From contig NZ_JAVDBT010000001.1 of the NCBI RefSeq assembly GCF_030848395.1, forward strand, positions 295,274 through 359,273: 64,000 bases of DNA. Reading direction: 5' to 3'. The position numbers and the translations under genes are program-made. Below, piece by piece: positions 30,111 through 38,597 of the stretch. Within the stretch, counting starts at the first letter, position 1. Every line of letters starts with the position of its first letter. Below the pieces are notes generated by a model. That model was not told the DNA's origin. It saw only the letters and a list, made by a program, of their open reading frames with translations, and did not search any database. Origin of the DNA: Pseudogemmobacter lacusdianii (lineage in GTDB: Bacteria > Pseudomonadota > Alphaproteobacteria > Rhodobacterales > Rhodobacteraceae).

Positions 30111-31480
30111 GCGGCTGCCCCTTTCCCCCCACGCCCCCGAAGCCCAAGCCGAGACCCGATAAGGTCTCGCTCTTCACCTACTTAAGGCTTTTCCGGCGCG
30201 ACATCCTCTCGGCGCAACCAGCGCGGCTTTACCGGGCTTGGATGGCCGAATTCCGCACGCCCTTCTTCCGCAGCTATATGGTGAATGACCCCAGCCTCGT
30301 GGCGCGGGTGCTGAACGAGCGGCCCGATGATTTCCCGAAATCCGACCGTATCGGCGAGGGCCTGCGCCCGCTCTTGGGCAATTCGGTCTTTGTCACCAAT
30401 GGCGAGACCTGGAATCGCCAGCGCCGCATCATCGACCCGGCGTTTGAGGGTGGGCGGCTGAAGGACAGCTTTCCCGCCATGCGCGACGCCGCTTATGCCG
30501 CTGTGGCGCGGATGGAGGCGCTTGCCGGGGGCAGGGTCGAGGTCGAAGAAGAGATGTCGCATGCGGCGGCGGATGTGATCTTCCGCACGCTCTTTTCGAT
30601 CCCAATCGACCATGCGCTGGCCGCCGCCGTCTTCCACGAATTCCGCGCCTATCAGCGCAGCCAGCCGATCTTGAACCTCGCGGCCTTCCTGCCCTTGCCC
30701 AACTGGATGCCAAGGCTGCACCGCCGCGCCACCCGCCGCTCGGCCAAGGTGATCCGCCAGTTGATCACCCAGTTGACCGATGAGCGCGCCGCCGAGATCG
30801 CCGCTGGCACGGCCCCGGATGATCTCGCGACCAAGATCATGACCACCCCAGACCCGCAAAGTGGCATCGGCTTTTCGCCAGCAGAGATGGTGGATCAGGT
30901 GGCGATCTTCTTTCTCGCCGGGCATGAAACTTCGGCCTCAGCGCTGTCTTGGGCGCTCTATCTCTTGGCTTTGGACCCAAAGGCGCAAGACCGCGTCGCC
31001 GCCGAGGTGGTAAGCCTGCCGGATTCCCCAAGCTTTTCAGACCTCTCAAAGCTGAAGTTCACCCGCGACTGCTTCCGCGAGACTTTGCGGCTTTACCCGC
31101 CGGTCCCCATGATGGTGCGGCAAAACCGTTGCCCCGAGACCTTCCGCGACCGAAGCGTCGCCCCCGGCGCGCAAATCGTGCTTTCGCCTTGGCACCAACA
31201 GCGCCATGAGCGGCTTTGGCATAACCCGGACGTCTTCGACCCTGATCGCTGGCAAACAGAGGCTGGCCGTGCCTCGGCGCGCAATGCCTATATGCCCTTC
31301 TCCTCTGGCCCCCGCGTCTGCACCGGCGCGGGCTTTGCTATGGTTGAGGGCACGCTTCTCCTCGCGCTTCTCATCAAAGCCTTCCGCTTCGAACGCATCG
31401 AGGGCCAAGACTCGATGCCCGCCGCGCACCTTACTGTGCGCGCCAAAGATGGCATCCACCTCCGCGTCACAAAACGATAA
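30107..31480 (+). CDS. Cytochrome P450
   Basis: 457-residue soluble bacterial P450 mono-oxygenase. I-helix oxygen-binding motif AGHETSA near 271, ExxR motif ETLR near 325, and heme-binding loop FSSGPRVCTGAGFA with the axial cysteine near 405. The proline-rich start (FPPTPPKPKPRP) replaces a membrane anchor. Substrate unknown; the four-base overlap with the hydrolase gene suggests both act on one compound, possibly a lipid. No ferredoxin or reductase gene is adjacent. Confidence 0.93.
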   Translation: MSGCPFPPTPPKPKPRPDKVSLFTYLRLFRRDILSAQPARLYRAWMAEFRTPFFRSYMVNDPSLVARVLNERPDDFPKSDRIGEGLRPLLGNSVFVTNGETWNRQRRIIDPAFEGGRLKDSFPAMRDAAYAAVARMEALAGGRVEVEEEMSHAAADVIFRTLFSIPIDHALAAAVFHEFRAYQRSQPILNLAAFLPLPNWMPRLHRRATRRSAKVIRQLITQLTDERAAEIAAGTAPDDLATKIMTTPDPQSGIGFSPAEMVDQVAIFFLAGHETSASALSWALYLLALDPKAQDRVAAEVVSLPDSPSFSDLSKLKFTRDCFRETLRLYPPVPMMVRQNRCPETFRDRSVAPGAQIVLSPWHQQRHERLWHNPDVFDPDRWQTEAGRASARNAYMPFSSGPRVCTGAGFAMVEGTLLLALLIKAFRFERIEGQDSMPAAHLTVRAKDGIHLRVTKR

Positions 31481-31505
31481 AGCCGGCTGCACCCAAGCAC
31501 CCGGC

Positions 31506-31562
31506 TCACTCATTTTCTGTCCGTAAATATCCCGGGGCCCGGGGCAGAGCCCCGGCCGCCGA
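31506..31562 (+). repeat. GC-rich intergenic repeat, copy C (short form)
   Basis: Starts about 26 bases after the P450 stop: CATTTTCTGTCC, TAAATATCCCGGGGCCC, then a CGGGGC...GCCCCGG hairpin. It lies between convergent genes and could terminate both transcripts. Related to copies at 3990, 19257 and 48566. Confidence 0.6.
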
Positions 31563-31574
31563 CCACAGAGATCC

Positions 31575-31814
31575 TCAGAGGATCTCGACGCGGTAGCTCT
31601 CGATAACCGTATTGGCCAGAAGCTTTTCGCACATCGACTTCACTTCGACCTCAGCCGAGGCTGCATCGGTGCTTGCGAGATCGAGCTCGATCACTTTGCC
31701 CTGACGCACGCCATTGACGCCCGCAAAGCCCAAAGAGCCAAGCGCGTGGCGGATCGCCTCGCCTTGCGGATCAAGAACGCCATTCTTCAACATAACGGTG
31801 ACGCGGGCTTTCAT
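31575..31814 (-). CDS. purS: PurS, small subunit of FGAM synthase
   Basis: 79-residue bridging subunit of the three-part PurLQS complex. It begins MKARVTVMLKNGVLDPQGEA, the standard PurS N terminus, and keeps GVRQGKVIELDL. The start at 31814 is preferred over a longer frame. Its last codons lie in a GAGATCCTC/GAGGATCTC palindrome. purC lies upstream on the same strand, 76 bases away; purQ is elsewhere. Confidence 0.95.
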   Translation of the reverse strand: MKARVTVMLKNGVLDPQGEAIRHALGSLGFAGVNGVRQGKVIELDLASTDAASAEVEVKSMCEKLLANTVIESYRVEIL

Positions 31815-31890
31815 CGGGACCTCCGGCTGCGAATGCCCCGCCCCCATAACGCTGGGGACGGGCAGGGGCAAGTTCCGTTGATACGGAACT

Positions 31891-32646
31891 TTAATTGATC
31901 AGGCTGGGTTTCGTCGTGTGCGTCACATTTGAGGGCATCACGCCCAAACGCCGCGCCAGTTCGGTATAGACATCATGCAAGGGGCCCGGATCGGGGATCG
32001 TGCCATCGGGGCCTTCGGTCATCCGCATGTCCCAGAGCCGGCAGCTGTCGGGGCTGATCTCATCGGCGACGATCAGCCGCATGAATTCGCCCTCCCAGAC
32101 CCGACCCAGTTCAAGCCGGAAATCGGCCAGACGGATGCCAACACCCATCATCACACCGGACAGGAAATCATTCACCCGCAAGGCCAGCGCGATCATATCG
32201 TCCAGATCTTGCTGGTTGGCCCAGTTGAACGCGATGATATGCTCTTCGCTGACCAGAGGCGTGCCGAGTTTGTCGTCTTTGAAGTAATATTCCACGATCG
32301 GGCGCGGCAAAGGCGTGCCCTCGGGGATGCCCAAACGGTTGGTCAGATCCCCGGCGGCAAAGTTGCGCACCACGACTTCCAGCGGGATAATCTCGGCCAT
32401 GCGCACCAATTGCTCACGCATGTTGATGCGACGGATGAAATGCGTCGGCACGCCAATCGTGTTCAGCCCAGACATGAAGAACTCACTCAGGCGGTTGTTG
32501 AGGACACCTTTGCCCTCATTCGCCGCCGGAGCCACGGCCACAGGGGGCGCGCCGTCGTCTTTGAAATACTGGATCAGAGTGCCGGGCTCGGGGCCTTCAT
32601 ACAGGATCTTCGCCTTGCCCTCGTAGACCTTCTTACGCCGTGCCAT
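31891..32646 (-). CDS. purC: PurC, SAICAR synthetase
   Basis: Condenses CAIR with aspartate in purine synthesis. 251 residues. Starts [18 protein letters not shown] with the ATP-binding glycine loop; later [17 protein letters not shown] and [13 protein letters not shown], both family motifs. The ATG at 32646 follows a GGAGAG-type site. Divergent from the ATPase zeta gene, with a 246-base shared promoter region. Confidence 0.96.
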   Translation of the reverse strand: MARRKKVYEGKAKILYEGPEPGTLIQYFKDDGAPPVAVAPAANEGKGVLNNRLSEFFMSGLNTIGVPTHFIRRINMREQLVRMAEIIPLEVVVRNFAAGDLTNRLGIPEGTPLPRPIVEYYFKDDKLGTPLVSEEHIIAFNWANQQDLDDMIALALRVNDFLSGVMMGVGIRLADFRLELGRVWEGEFMRLIVADEISPDSCRLWDMRMTEGPDGTIPDPGPLHDVYTELARRLGVMPSNVTHTTKPSLIN

Positions 32647-32892
32647 GAACTCTCCGATGCCATAGGAAACGGGGGCGGCCGCGCCACCCCCATCTCGCAA
32701 TTGCGCTATAGTGGAAGCCCCGCTCGGCTGCAAGGCGCGGGGGCGGGCGGGCAGGGGCGGCGCCGCAGCGTTCCACAGCAGGCCTTAGCGCGCTTTGGGC
32801 GGCTTTCTGAATGGGGTAGTGGCCTAACCCTTGCGACAAGCCCGACGCGTGATCATATCTAGGGGGCTATCATAACAATGTCGGGGATCTTC

Positions 32893-33207
32893 ATGACCAC
32901 GTTCGACGACCGCGAAAACGCCTTTGAGACCAAATTCGCCCATGACAGCGAGATGCAATTCAAAGCCGAGGCCCGCCGCAACAAGCTGATCGGCCTCTGG
33001 GCCGCGGGGCTTTTGGGCAAGTCGGAAGATGAGGCCAAAGCCTATGCGATGGAGGTCGTCTCGGCCGATTTCGAAGAGGCGGGGTCCGAGGATGTGGTCC
33101 GCAAGCTTTCGGCTGATTTGGGTGATAAGGCCAGCACCGATCAAATCCGCGCCAAGATGGAAGAGCTGTTGATCACCGCGAAAACCCAGCTGATGGGCGA
33201 GATCTGA
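32893..33207 (+). CDS. F1-ATPase inhibitor zeta subunit (DUF1476)
   Basis: 104-residue helical protein of the DUF1476 family, known in Paracoccus as the zeta subunit that blocks rotation of F1-ATPase and prevents ATP hydrolysis. MTTFDDRENAFETKFAHD forms the inhibitory N terminus; the rest is a four-helix bundle (RRNKLIGLWAAGLLG is typical). The start at 32893 is chosen over an ATG at 32878 because it matches the family N terminus. Confidence 0.92.
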   Translation: MTTFDDRENAFETKFAHDSEMQFKAEARRNKLIGLWAAGLLGKSEDEAKAYAMEVVSADFEEAGSEDVVRKLSADLGDKASTDQIRAKMEELLITAKTQLMGEI

Positions 33208-33240
33208 TCGCCTCAGAGGTTTTGTCTAAGACATTACAAG

Positions 33241-33266
33241 CCGCGCGGGCCGAAAGGCGCGTGCGG
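33241..33266 (+). promoter_or_regulatory. GC-rich hairpin in the leader of the methyltransferase gene
   Basis: A CCGCGCG/CGCGTGCGG-type stem capped by a GAAA-containing loop, about 120 bases before the ATG at 33389. The gene makes methionine, so a SAM-linked control element would be plausible, but I could not match it to a known SAM riboswitch class. Confidence 0.3.
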
Positions 33267-33388
33267 TTCTTGCGATTTGGCCGGCAGCGGCTGGCGGTTT
33301 CGTGGATGAGTTTGGGTTTGCATCGCCGAAAACCGCGTGGCAGAGGTCGCTTTATCGATTTTCATCCTTTGCACAAAGGGCCCAGCCA

Positions 33389-34405
33389 ATGACCAAGGAC
33401 GCGCTTTCCAGCCTGCTATCCAGCCGGGATTGGCTGATGGCCGACGGGGCCACCGGCACCAACCTCTTCAATATGGGCCTGTCCTCGGGCGAGCCGCCGG
33501 AGATGTGGAACATCGAGCGCGCAGATGACATCCGCACGCTCTACCGCAATGCGGTTGAGGCGGGCTCGGACATCTTCCTGACCAACACCTTTGGCGGCAA
33601 TGCCTCGCGTCTGAAACTGCACAATCTGCAAGGCCAGGTGCATGAGTTGAACCGCGTTGGCGCCGCTTTGGGCCGCGAGATCGCCGATGCTTCGGGGCGC
33701 AAAGTGGTTGTGGCAGGCTCGGTTGGCCCGACGGGCGATATCTTCGAGCCGATGGGCACGATGACCCATGCTTTGGCGGTGGAGATCTTCCACGAGCAGG
33801 CTGAAGGGCTGAAAGCTGGCGGCGCGGATGTGCTTTGGGTCGAGACGATTTCGGCGCCCGAGGAATATAAGGCCGCGGCCGAGGCGGCAGCTTTGGCGGG
33901 CATGGCCTGGTGCGGCACCATGAGCTTTGACACCGCAGGGCGCACGATGATGGGCGTGACCTCGGCGGCGATGGCCGAGATGGTGGAAAAGCTGCCGAAT
34001 CCGCCGATCGCCTTTGGGGCCAATTGCGGCGTTGGGGCCTCGGATCTGATGCGCACGGTTCTGGGCTTCACCGCCACCGGCTCGGCCCGGCCGATCATTG
34101 CCAAGGGCAATGCGGGCATCCCGAAATACCACGACGGCCATATCCATTACGATGGCACGCCCGAGTTGATGGCCGAATATGCCGTCTTGGCGCGTGATGC
34201 TGGCGTGCGGATCATCGGCGGTTGCTGCGGCACCATGCCCGAGCATCTGAAGGCAATGCGCGCGGCTTTGGAGAGCCGTCCGAAAGGCCCGGCGCCCTCG
34301 GTCGAGGATATCCAAGCCCATCTTGGTGGCTTCTCTTCGGCCTCGGATGGCACCGGCGACGATCCGGATGCGCCCAAGCGCGAGCGTCGCGGTCGCCGGG
34401 GCTGA
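33389..34405 (+). CDS. Homocysteine S-methyltransferase family protein
   Basis: 338 residues with the zinc-dependent homocysteine methyltransferase barrel: DGATGTNLFNMGL near the N terminus, GANCGVGASD and GGCCGTMPEH supplying the three zinc cysteines. It is a single domain, as in betaine-homocysteine methyltransferases and the first domain of MetH. A separate corrinoid protein (35681-36379) and DUF1638 lie nearby, which suggests a subunit of a split B12-dependent methionine synthase. The start follows the CCCAGCCA stretch and matches family length. Confidence 0.88.
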   Translation: MTKDALSSLLSSRDWLMADGATGTNLFNMGLSSGEPPEMWNIERADDIRTLYRNAVEAGSDIFLTNTFGGNASRLKLHNLQGQVHELNRVGAALGREIADASGRKVVVAGSVGPTGDIFEPMGTMTHALAVEIFHEQAEGLKAGGADVLWVETISAPEEYKAAAEAAALAGMAWCGTMSFDTAGRTMMGVTSAAMAEMVEKLPNPPIAFGANCGVGASDLMRTVLGFTATGSARPIIAKGNAGIPKYHDGHIHYDGTPELMAEYAVLARDAGVRIIGGCCGTMPEHLKAMRAALESRPKGPAPSVEDIQAHLGGFSSASDGTGDDPDAPKRERRGRRG

Positions 34406-34413
34406 TGAACGAC

Positions 34414-34440
34414 AGCTGAGCCTTCAAAAGAGGCTCAGCT
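34414..34440. terminator. Hairpin between convergent genes
   Basis: Perfect 10-bp stem AGCTGAGCCT/AGGCTCAGCT with a seven-base loop. One arm and the loop are also the last codons and stop of the minus-strand radical SAM gene. There is no T run on the + side; it may protect mRNA ends of both genes. Confidence 0.6.
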
Positions 34441-35524
34441 GATTTCCTCGCGCAAAGGGCGCGCTGAAGAGATCGCAGCGCAAAGGCGGCATCTCTTTCA
34501 CCAACCGATAGCGCGGCAGCGCTTTGTCGAACCTTTGCGCGATCAGCCGCGACCAAAGCCCCTCACCGCGCATGCGTTTGCCCCAAGCCGGGTCGTATTC
34601 CTTGCCGCCATGCACATCGCGCACCCGCGCCATCACCTTGGCGGCGCGGTCAGGGTAATTCTCGGCCAACCAATCTTGGAAGAGGCCCGCCACCTCAAGC
34701 GGCAGGCGCAGCATGATCCAACTGGCGGCTTCGGCCCCAGCCCCAGCCACGGCCTCCATGATCGGTTCCAGCTCATGATCGGTGAGGCCCGGGATCACCG
34801 GCGCGATCATGGCGCGCACTGGGATACCGGCTTGGGTCAGTTTGCGGATCGTGGCGAGGCGCCGGGCAGGGGCGGCTGCGCGAGGCTCCATCTTGCGCGA
34901 CAGGCCTGCATCCAGCGTGGTCAATGAGATCCCCACCCGCAACAGCCCCTGCGCCGCCATTGGCGCCAGAAGGTCAATGTCGCGCTCGATCAATGTGCCT
35001 TTGGTGGTGATCGCCAGCGGGTGGCGGAAGGCGGAGAGCACTTCAACCACCTCACGCATAACCTTGCGCGACGCCTCAAGCGGTTGATAAGGATCGGTAT
35101 TGGTGCCGATCGCAATCACCTGCGGCTGATAGCTCTTGGCGCGCAACTCTTTGTCTAAGACCTGCGCCAGACCGGGGCGGGCGATCAACTGGGTTTCAAA
35201 ATCCAACCCGGGTGAAAGGTTCAACCAAGCATGGCTTGGCCGTGCAAAGCAGTAGATGCAGCCATGCTCACAACCGCGATAAGGGTTCACCGAGCGGTCA
35301 AAGGGAATGTCGGGCGAGCGATTGAAGCTGAGCGCCGAGCGCGCCCGCTCGTCACGCACTTGTGTTCGGATCAAGTGATCTTCATGCGGCAGATCCCAGC
35401 CATCATCCAATGCCGCGCGGCTGGTTGCTTCATACCGGCCATTGGCGTTAGAAGTGGCCCCGCGCGCCCTGAGACGGTCGCCGGGTCGTAATCCGCTAGC
35501 AGGGGGCAGGGGGGCGTTGATCAT
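34424..35524 (-). CDS. PA0069-family radical SAM protein (photoproduct-lyase-like)
   Basis: 366 residues. The 4Fe-4S cysteines are in CEHGCIYC at residues 85, 89 and 92 (CX3CX2C). The family resembles spore photoproduct lyase but its substrate is not established. The protein ends GNQLSLF; QLSLF is a canonical beta sliding-clamp binding motif placed at the very C terminus, which suggests action on DNA during replication or repair. It converges with the methyltransferase gene and stands alone. Confidence 0.88.
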   Translation of the reverse strand: MINAPLPPASGLRPGDRLRARGATSNANGRYEATSRAALDDGWDLPHEDHLIRTQVRDERARSALSFNRSPDIPFDRSVNPYRGCEHGCIYCFARPSHAWLNLSPGLDFETQLIARPGLAQVLDKELRAKSYQPQVIAIGTNTDPYQPLEASRKVMREVVEVLSAFRHPLAITTKGTLIERDIDLLAPMAAQGLLRVGISLTTLDAGLSRKMEPRAAAPARRLATIRKLTQAGIPVRAMIAPVIPGLTDHELEPIMEAVAGAGAEAASWIMLRLPLEVAGLFQDWLAENYPDRAAKVMARVRDVHGGKEYDPAWGKRMRGEGLWSRLIAQRFDKALPRYRLVKEMPPLRCDLFSAPFARGNQLSLF

Positions 35525-35680
35525 TGATAAATGATAGAACGAAAAGAGAACAAGTGCCAGCGGAATTGCATCTCAAACCCGTCTCTGTCGGCTTTCAGTC
35601 CGGGCATGTCGCAAACCGCTGAGTGGTTTTGCCGCTGATGGCCCATGCACCATACAACAACTTTTCCACGGAGCGCCCAG

Positions 35681-36379
35681 ATGGCCGACGAAGAAGACAT
35701 TATCCTGTCGGAACTTTCGGATGACGAACTTGTCCTGCAGATGCATGACGACCTTTATGACGGTCTGAAGGAAGAGATCGAAGAGGGCGTCAGTATCCTG
35801 CTCGAGCGCGGCTGGACCCCCTATGACGTGCTGACCAAAGCACTGGTCGCAGGCATGACCATCGTTGGCGCTGACTTCCGCGACGGCATTCTCTTCGTGC
35901 CGGAAGTGCTGCTGGCCGCTAACGCCATGAAGGCCGGTATGGCCATCTTGAAGCCGCTCTTGGCGGAAACCGGCGCACCTCGCATGGGCAAGATGGTGAT
36001 CGGCACCGTCAAAGGCGACATCCATGACATCGGCAAGAACCTTGTCGCGATGATGATGGAAGGCGCTGGCTTCGAGGTCAAAGACCTTGGCATCAACAAC
36101 TCGGTCGAGAAATATCTGGAAGCTCTGGAAGCTGAGCAGCCCGATATCCTTGGCATGTCGGCTCTGCTGACCACCACCATGCCCTATATGAAAGTCGTGA
36201 TCGACACGATGAAAGAGAAAGGCATGCGCGAGGAGTATATCGTCCTCGTCGGTGGCGCACCGTTGAACGAAGAATTCGGCAAGGCCATTGGTGCCGACGC
36301 TTACTGCCGCGATGCGGCTGTGGCTGTGGAAACCGCCAAGTCCTTCGTGGCGCGTAAGCACAACCAAATCGGCGCTTAA
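35681..36379 (+). CDS. Corrinoid (B12-binding) protein
   Basis: 232 residues: a helical cap domain (about 1-95) and a cobalamin-binding Rossmann domain with GDIHDIGKN, where His115 should coordinate cobalt, then GMSALLTTT and VGGAPLN. This is the MtbC/MetH B12 module as a free protein. Together with the homocysteine methyltransferase upstream and DUF1638 downstream it fits a split methionine synthase; a methylamine or betaine demethylation role is the alternative. The ATG at 35681 starts the family N terminus (MADEEDIILSEL). Confidence 0.92.
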   Translation: MADEEDIILSELSDDELVLQMHDDLYDGLKEEIEEGVSILLERGWTPYDVLTKALVAGMTIVGADFRDGILFVPEVLLAANAMKAGMAILKPLLAETGAPRMGKMVIGTVKGDIHDIGKNLVAMMMEGAGFEVKDLGINNSVEKYLEALEAEQPDILGMSALLTTTMPYMKVVIDTMKEKGMREEYIVLVGGAPLNEEFGKAIGADAYCRDAAVAVETAKSFVARKHNQIGA

Positions 36380-36413
36380 TCGCCCGCTGGCCCTTTGCGG
36401 CTGAAGCCTTTCA

Positions 36414-36442
36414 GGGCCTCGGGGGAAACTCCGGGGCCTTTT
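36414..36442 (+). terminator. Terminator after the corrinoid gene
   Basis: GGCCTCGG/CCGGGGCC stem with loop GGGAAACT, followed by TTTTG. The downstream small gene therefore probably has its own promoter or depends on readthrough. Confidence 0.75.
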
Positions 36443-36503
36443 GCGCTTTTGTGACTTGGAAAAGCACCGCCGCGCGCCCATCTTGAAAGGAAGGGAGAGT
36501 GAT

Positions 36504-36659
36504 ATGCCATTAACCCATTTCCTGACGCTCTTGGGCTTCGTGATCATCGCCGCAGGCGCGACATTGGCCTTGGCCTTTTGGGCGCATGTGCCGGTGCTGG
36601 CGATCAGCTTCGCGGCATTGGCTGGCTCTCTCTTTATTGGAATAAGGCAATGGCGCTAA
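36504..36659 (+). CDS. Small two-helix membrane protein
   Basis: 51 residues, almost entirely two hydrophobic helices (LTLLGFVIIAAGATLALAFW and VLAISFAALAGSLFIG). It has a strong AAGGGAGAG ribosome binding site seven bases before the ATG, and its end overlaps the DUF1638 gene by ten bases, so it is probably translated and coupled. No family is recognised. Confidence 0.6.
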   Translation: MPLTHFLTLLGFVIIAAGATLALAFWAHVPVLAISFAALAGSLFIGIRQWR

Positions 36660-37327
36660 GCGCAGAAGTTACCGCTGATCCCGCCCTTCGCCTGCCTTCG
36701 GATGCTGGGCTTACCGAAGAGGGTATGCAGCCCGGCCTTGCGGGGCGGGTCTTGCTCTTGGCCTGCGGGGCCTTGGCGCATGAGATCTTGGCCTTGAAGA
36801 AAGCCAATGGCTGGTCGCATTTGGACCTGCAATGCCTGCCTGCGAAACTGCACCTTTACCCCGATCAGATCGTGACGGCGGTCGAGGCGGCGGTGCTGGA
36901 ACGGCGTGCGGATTATGACCAGATCTTCGTTGTTTATGCCGATTGCGGCACCGGCGGGCTTTTGTTGAAAAAGTGCAAGGAACTGGGCGTCGAGATGGTC
37001 GAAGGCCCGCATTGCTATTCGTTTTTTGAAGGAAATGCCGTCTTTGCCGAGAAGGCCGAGGAGGAGTTCACCGCCTTCTACCTGACCGATTTTCTGGTGC
37101 GCCAGTTTGACGCCTTCGTCTGGAAGCCGATGGGCCTCGACCGGCATCCTGAGTTGCGCGACATGTTCTTCGGCAATTACACCAAGCTGGTCTATCAGGC
37201 GCAGATCAATGATCCCGCCCTTGATGCTAAAGCCGAGGCCTGCGCCGCCCGTCTGGGCTTGGCCTATGAGCGGCGCTTCACCGGCTACGGCGATCTGGCG
37301 ACCACCCTTACGCGGGTGGCCGAGTAA
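36650..37327 (+). CDS. DUF1638 family protein
   Basis: 225 residues. Conserved-looking features are LLACGALAHEI, the YADCGTGG motif and HCYSFFEG, with several cysteines that could bind a metal or corrinoid. DUF1638 proteins occur beside corrinoid methyltransferase genes and have been linked to methionine synthesis in organisms with a split MetH. The start at 36650 lies within the end of the small membrane gene. Confidence 0.83.
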   Translation: MALSAEVTADPALRLPSDAGLTEEGMQPGLAGRVLLLACGALAHEILALKKANGWSHLDLQCLPAKLHLYPDQIVTAVEAAVLERRADYDQIFVVYADCGTGGLLLKKCKELGVEMVEGPHCYSFFEGNAVFAEKAEEEFTAFYLTDFLVRQFDAFVWKPMGLDRHPELRDMFFGNYTKLVYQAQINDPALDAKAEACAARLGLAYERRFTGYGDLATTLTRVAE

Positions 37328-37330
37328 GGA

Positions 37331-38368
37331 TCAACGGCTGAAATCCGAGATCACCGCCACGCCGGGGGCGGTGGGGCCGTCAAAGGCGCGTAGTTCCTCG
37401 GTCGCTTGCGAAAGCGCCACTTGGCGGGCGACGATCGGGCTGACATCGACGCGGCCGGTCTCAATCAGCGACAGAAGGCTGGGGTAGCGCCAGGCGGGCA
37501 TGCCGCGGCTGCCGAAGACCGAAAGCTGGCGCATGTAGATGGCGTTGACGTCAATCTGCATCTGCGCGGTGTGACCGACCGGCAGGCCGATCTGGACATG
37601 CCGCCCCATCGGGCGCAGGCAGCGCAGCGAGTTATTGGCGGTGACCTCAATCCCCAAAGCCTCAACGCTGACATGCGCGCCACCGCCGGTGATTTCGATG
37701 ATCTGAGCGGCCACATCGCCGGACCGCGCATCTACCGCAGCTTCGGCCCCCAAGGCCTTGGCATGGGCGAGTTTTTCCGGAACGACATCCACCACGATCA
37801 CCCGCGCACCAAGCGCTTTGCCAAGGAGCAAGCAGGAAAGCCCAATCCCACCAGTGCCATGCACCGCAAGCCATTCGCCCGCCTGCAAGGCCGCGCGCCC
37901 GGTAAGGGCGTGATAGGCAGTGGTGACGCGGCAGCCAAGGCCTGCCGCCAAGGCGGGGCTCAGGCTTTCGGGCAGACGGGCAAGGTTGTGGGCATGCGGT
38001 ACCGAGACATATTCGGCATAAGCGCCGCGATCGCCAAAGCCCGGCACGCGCTGCGAGCGGCAGGTGGTGGTCTGGCCCGAGCGGCATTCCGGGCAATCGC
38101 CACAGGCAAGGATGAAGGGCGCGATCACCCGGTCGCCCTTGCGCCATTTCGCCAAAGGCCCGGCCTCGACCACTTCGCCGCAATATTCATGGCCGGGAAT
38201 ATCGCCCGGCTTCACCTTGGGATGCTCGCCCACCCAACCGTGCCAGTCACTGCGGCAAATGCCGCAAGAGAGCACTTTCAGAACGACGCCATCGGCCTCG
38301 CAGGTCGGATCGGGCACCTCCTCAATCGAGAGGGGCTCACGATAGGCACGAAGGACGGCGGCGCGCAT
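37331..38368 (-). CDS. Zinc-dependent alcohol dehydrogenase family protein
   Basis: 345-residue medium-chain dehydrogenase. Catalytic zinc site: CGICRSDWHGW and GHEYCGEVVE; structural zinc cysteines CGDCPECRSGQTTTC near 95-108; NAD-binding VHGTGGIGLSCLLLGKALGA. Substrate not determinable. It starts three bases after the stop of the RHH protein gene, so the two are cotranscribed. It is convergent with the DUF1638 gene, with only three bases between the ends. Confidence 0.92.
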   Translation of the reverse strand: MRAAVLRAYREPLSIEEVPDPTCEADGVVLKVLSCGICRSDWHGWVGEHPKVKPGDIPGHEYCGEVVEAGPLAKWRKGDRVIAPFILACGDCPECRSGQTTTCRSQRVPGFGDRGAYAEYVSVPHAHNLARLPESLSPALAAGLGCRVTTAYHALTGRAALQAGEWLAVHGTGGIGLSCLLLGKALGARVIVVDVVPEKLAHAKALGAEAAVDARSGDVAAQIIEITGGGAHVSVEALGIEVTANNSLRCLRPMGRHVQIGLPVGHTAQMQIDVNAIYMRQLSVFGSRGMPAWRYPSLLSLIETGRVDVSPIVARQVALSQATEELRAFDGPTAPGVAVISDFSR

Positions 38369-38371
38369 GGG

Positions 38372-38593
38372 TCAACCTTTCAAGCGGTAGTGGTTCAAGC
38401 AAAAGACCCGAATTGCCGAAGCCAAGCCTTCCTCTCCGCGACGTGATGCGTCGATTTCTGCTGCCAGTTGATTGATTGGCAGTGCCATTTCTACGGCAAT
38501 GCTTTGAAAAGCCTGCCAGAACTCGGGCTCAAGTGAGACCGAAGTGCGGTGGCCCTTCAAGGTGAGGGAGTGTTTTGCAGGGCGGGTTGTCAT
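38372..38593 (-). CDS. Ribbon-helix-helix domain protein
   Basis: 73 residues resembling the RHH_4 family: KGHRTSVSLEPEFWQAFQSIA forms the strand and first helix, INQLAAEID the second. Such proteins are usually DNA-binding and dimeric. Its target is unknown; it could regulate the neighbouring dehydrogenase or its own operon. Confidence 0.78.
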   Translation of the reverse strand: MTTRPAKHSLTLKGHRTSVSLEPEFWQAFQSIAVEMALPINQLAAEIDASRRGEEGLASAIRVFCLNHYRLKG

Positions 38594-38597
38594 CAGA

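Noticed and set aside
32647..32892. Purine-type riboswitch upstream of purC
   Set aside because: No conserved three-way junction could be recognised.
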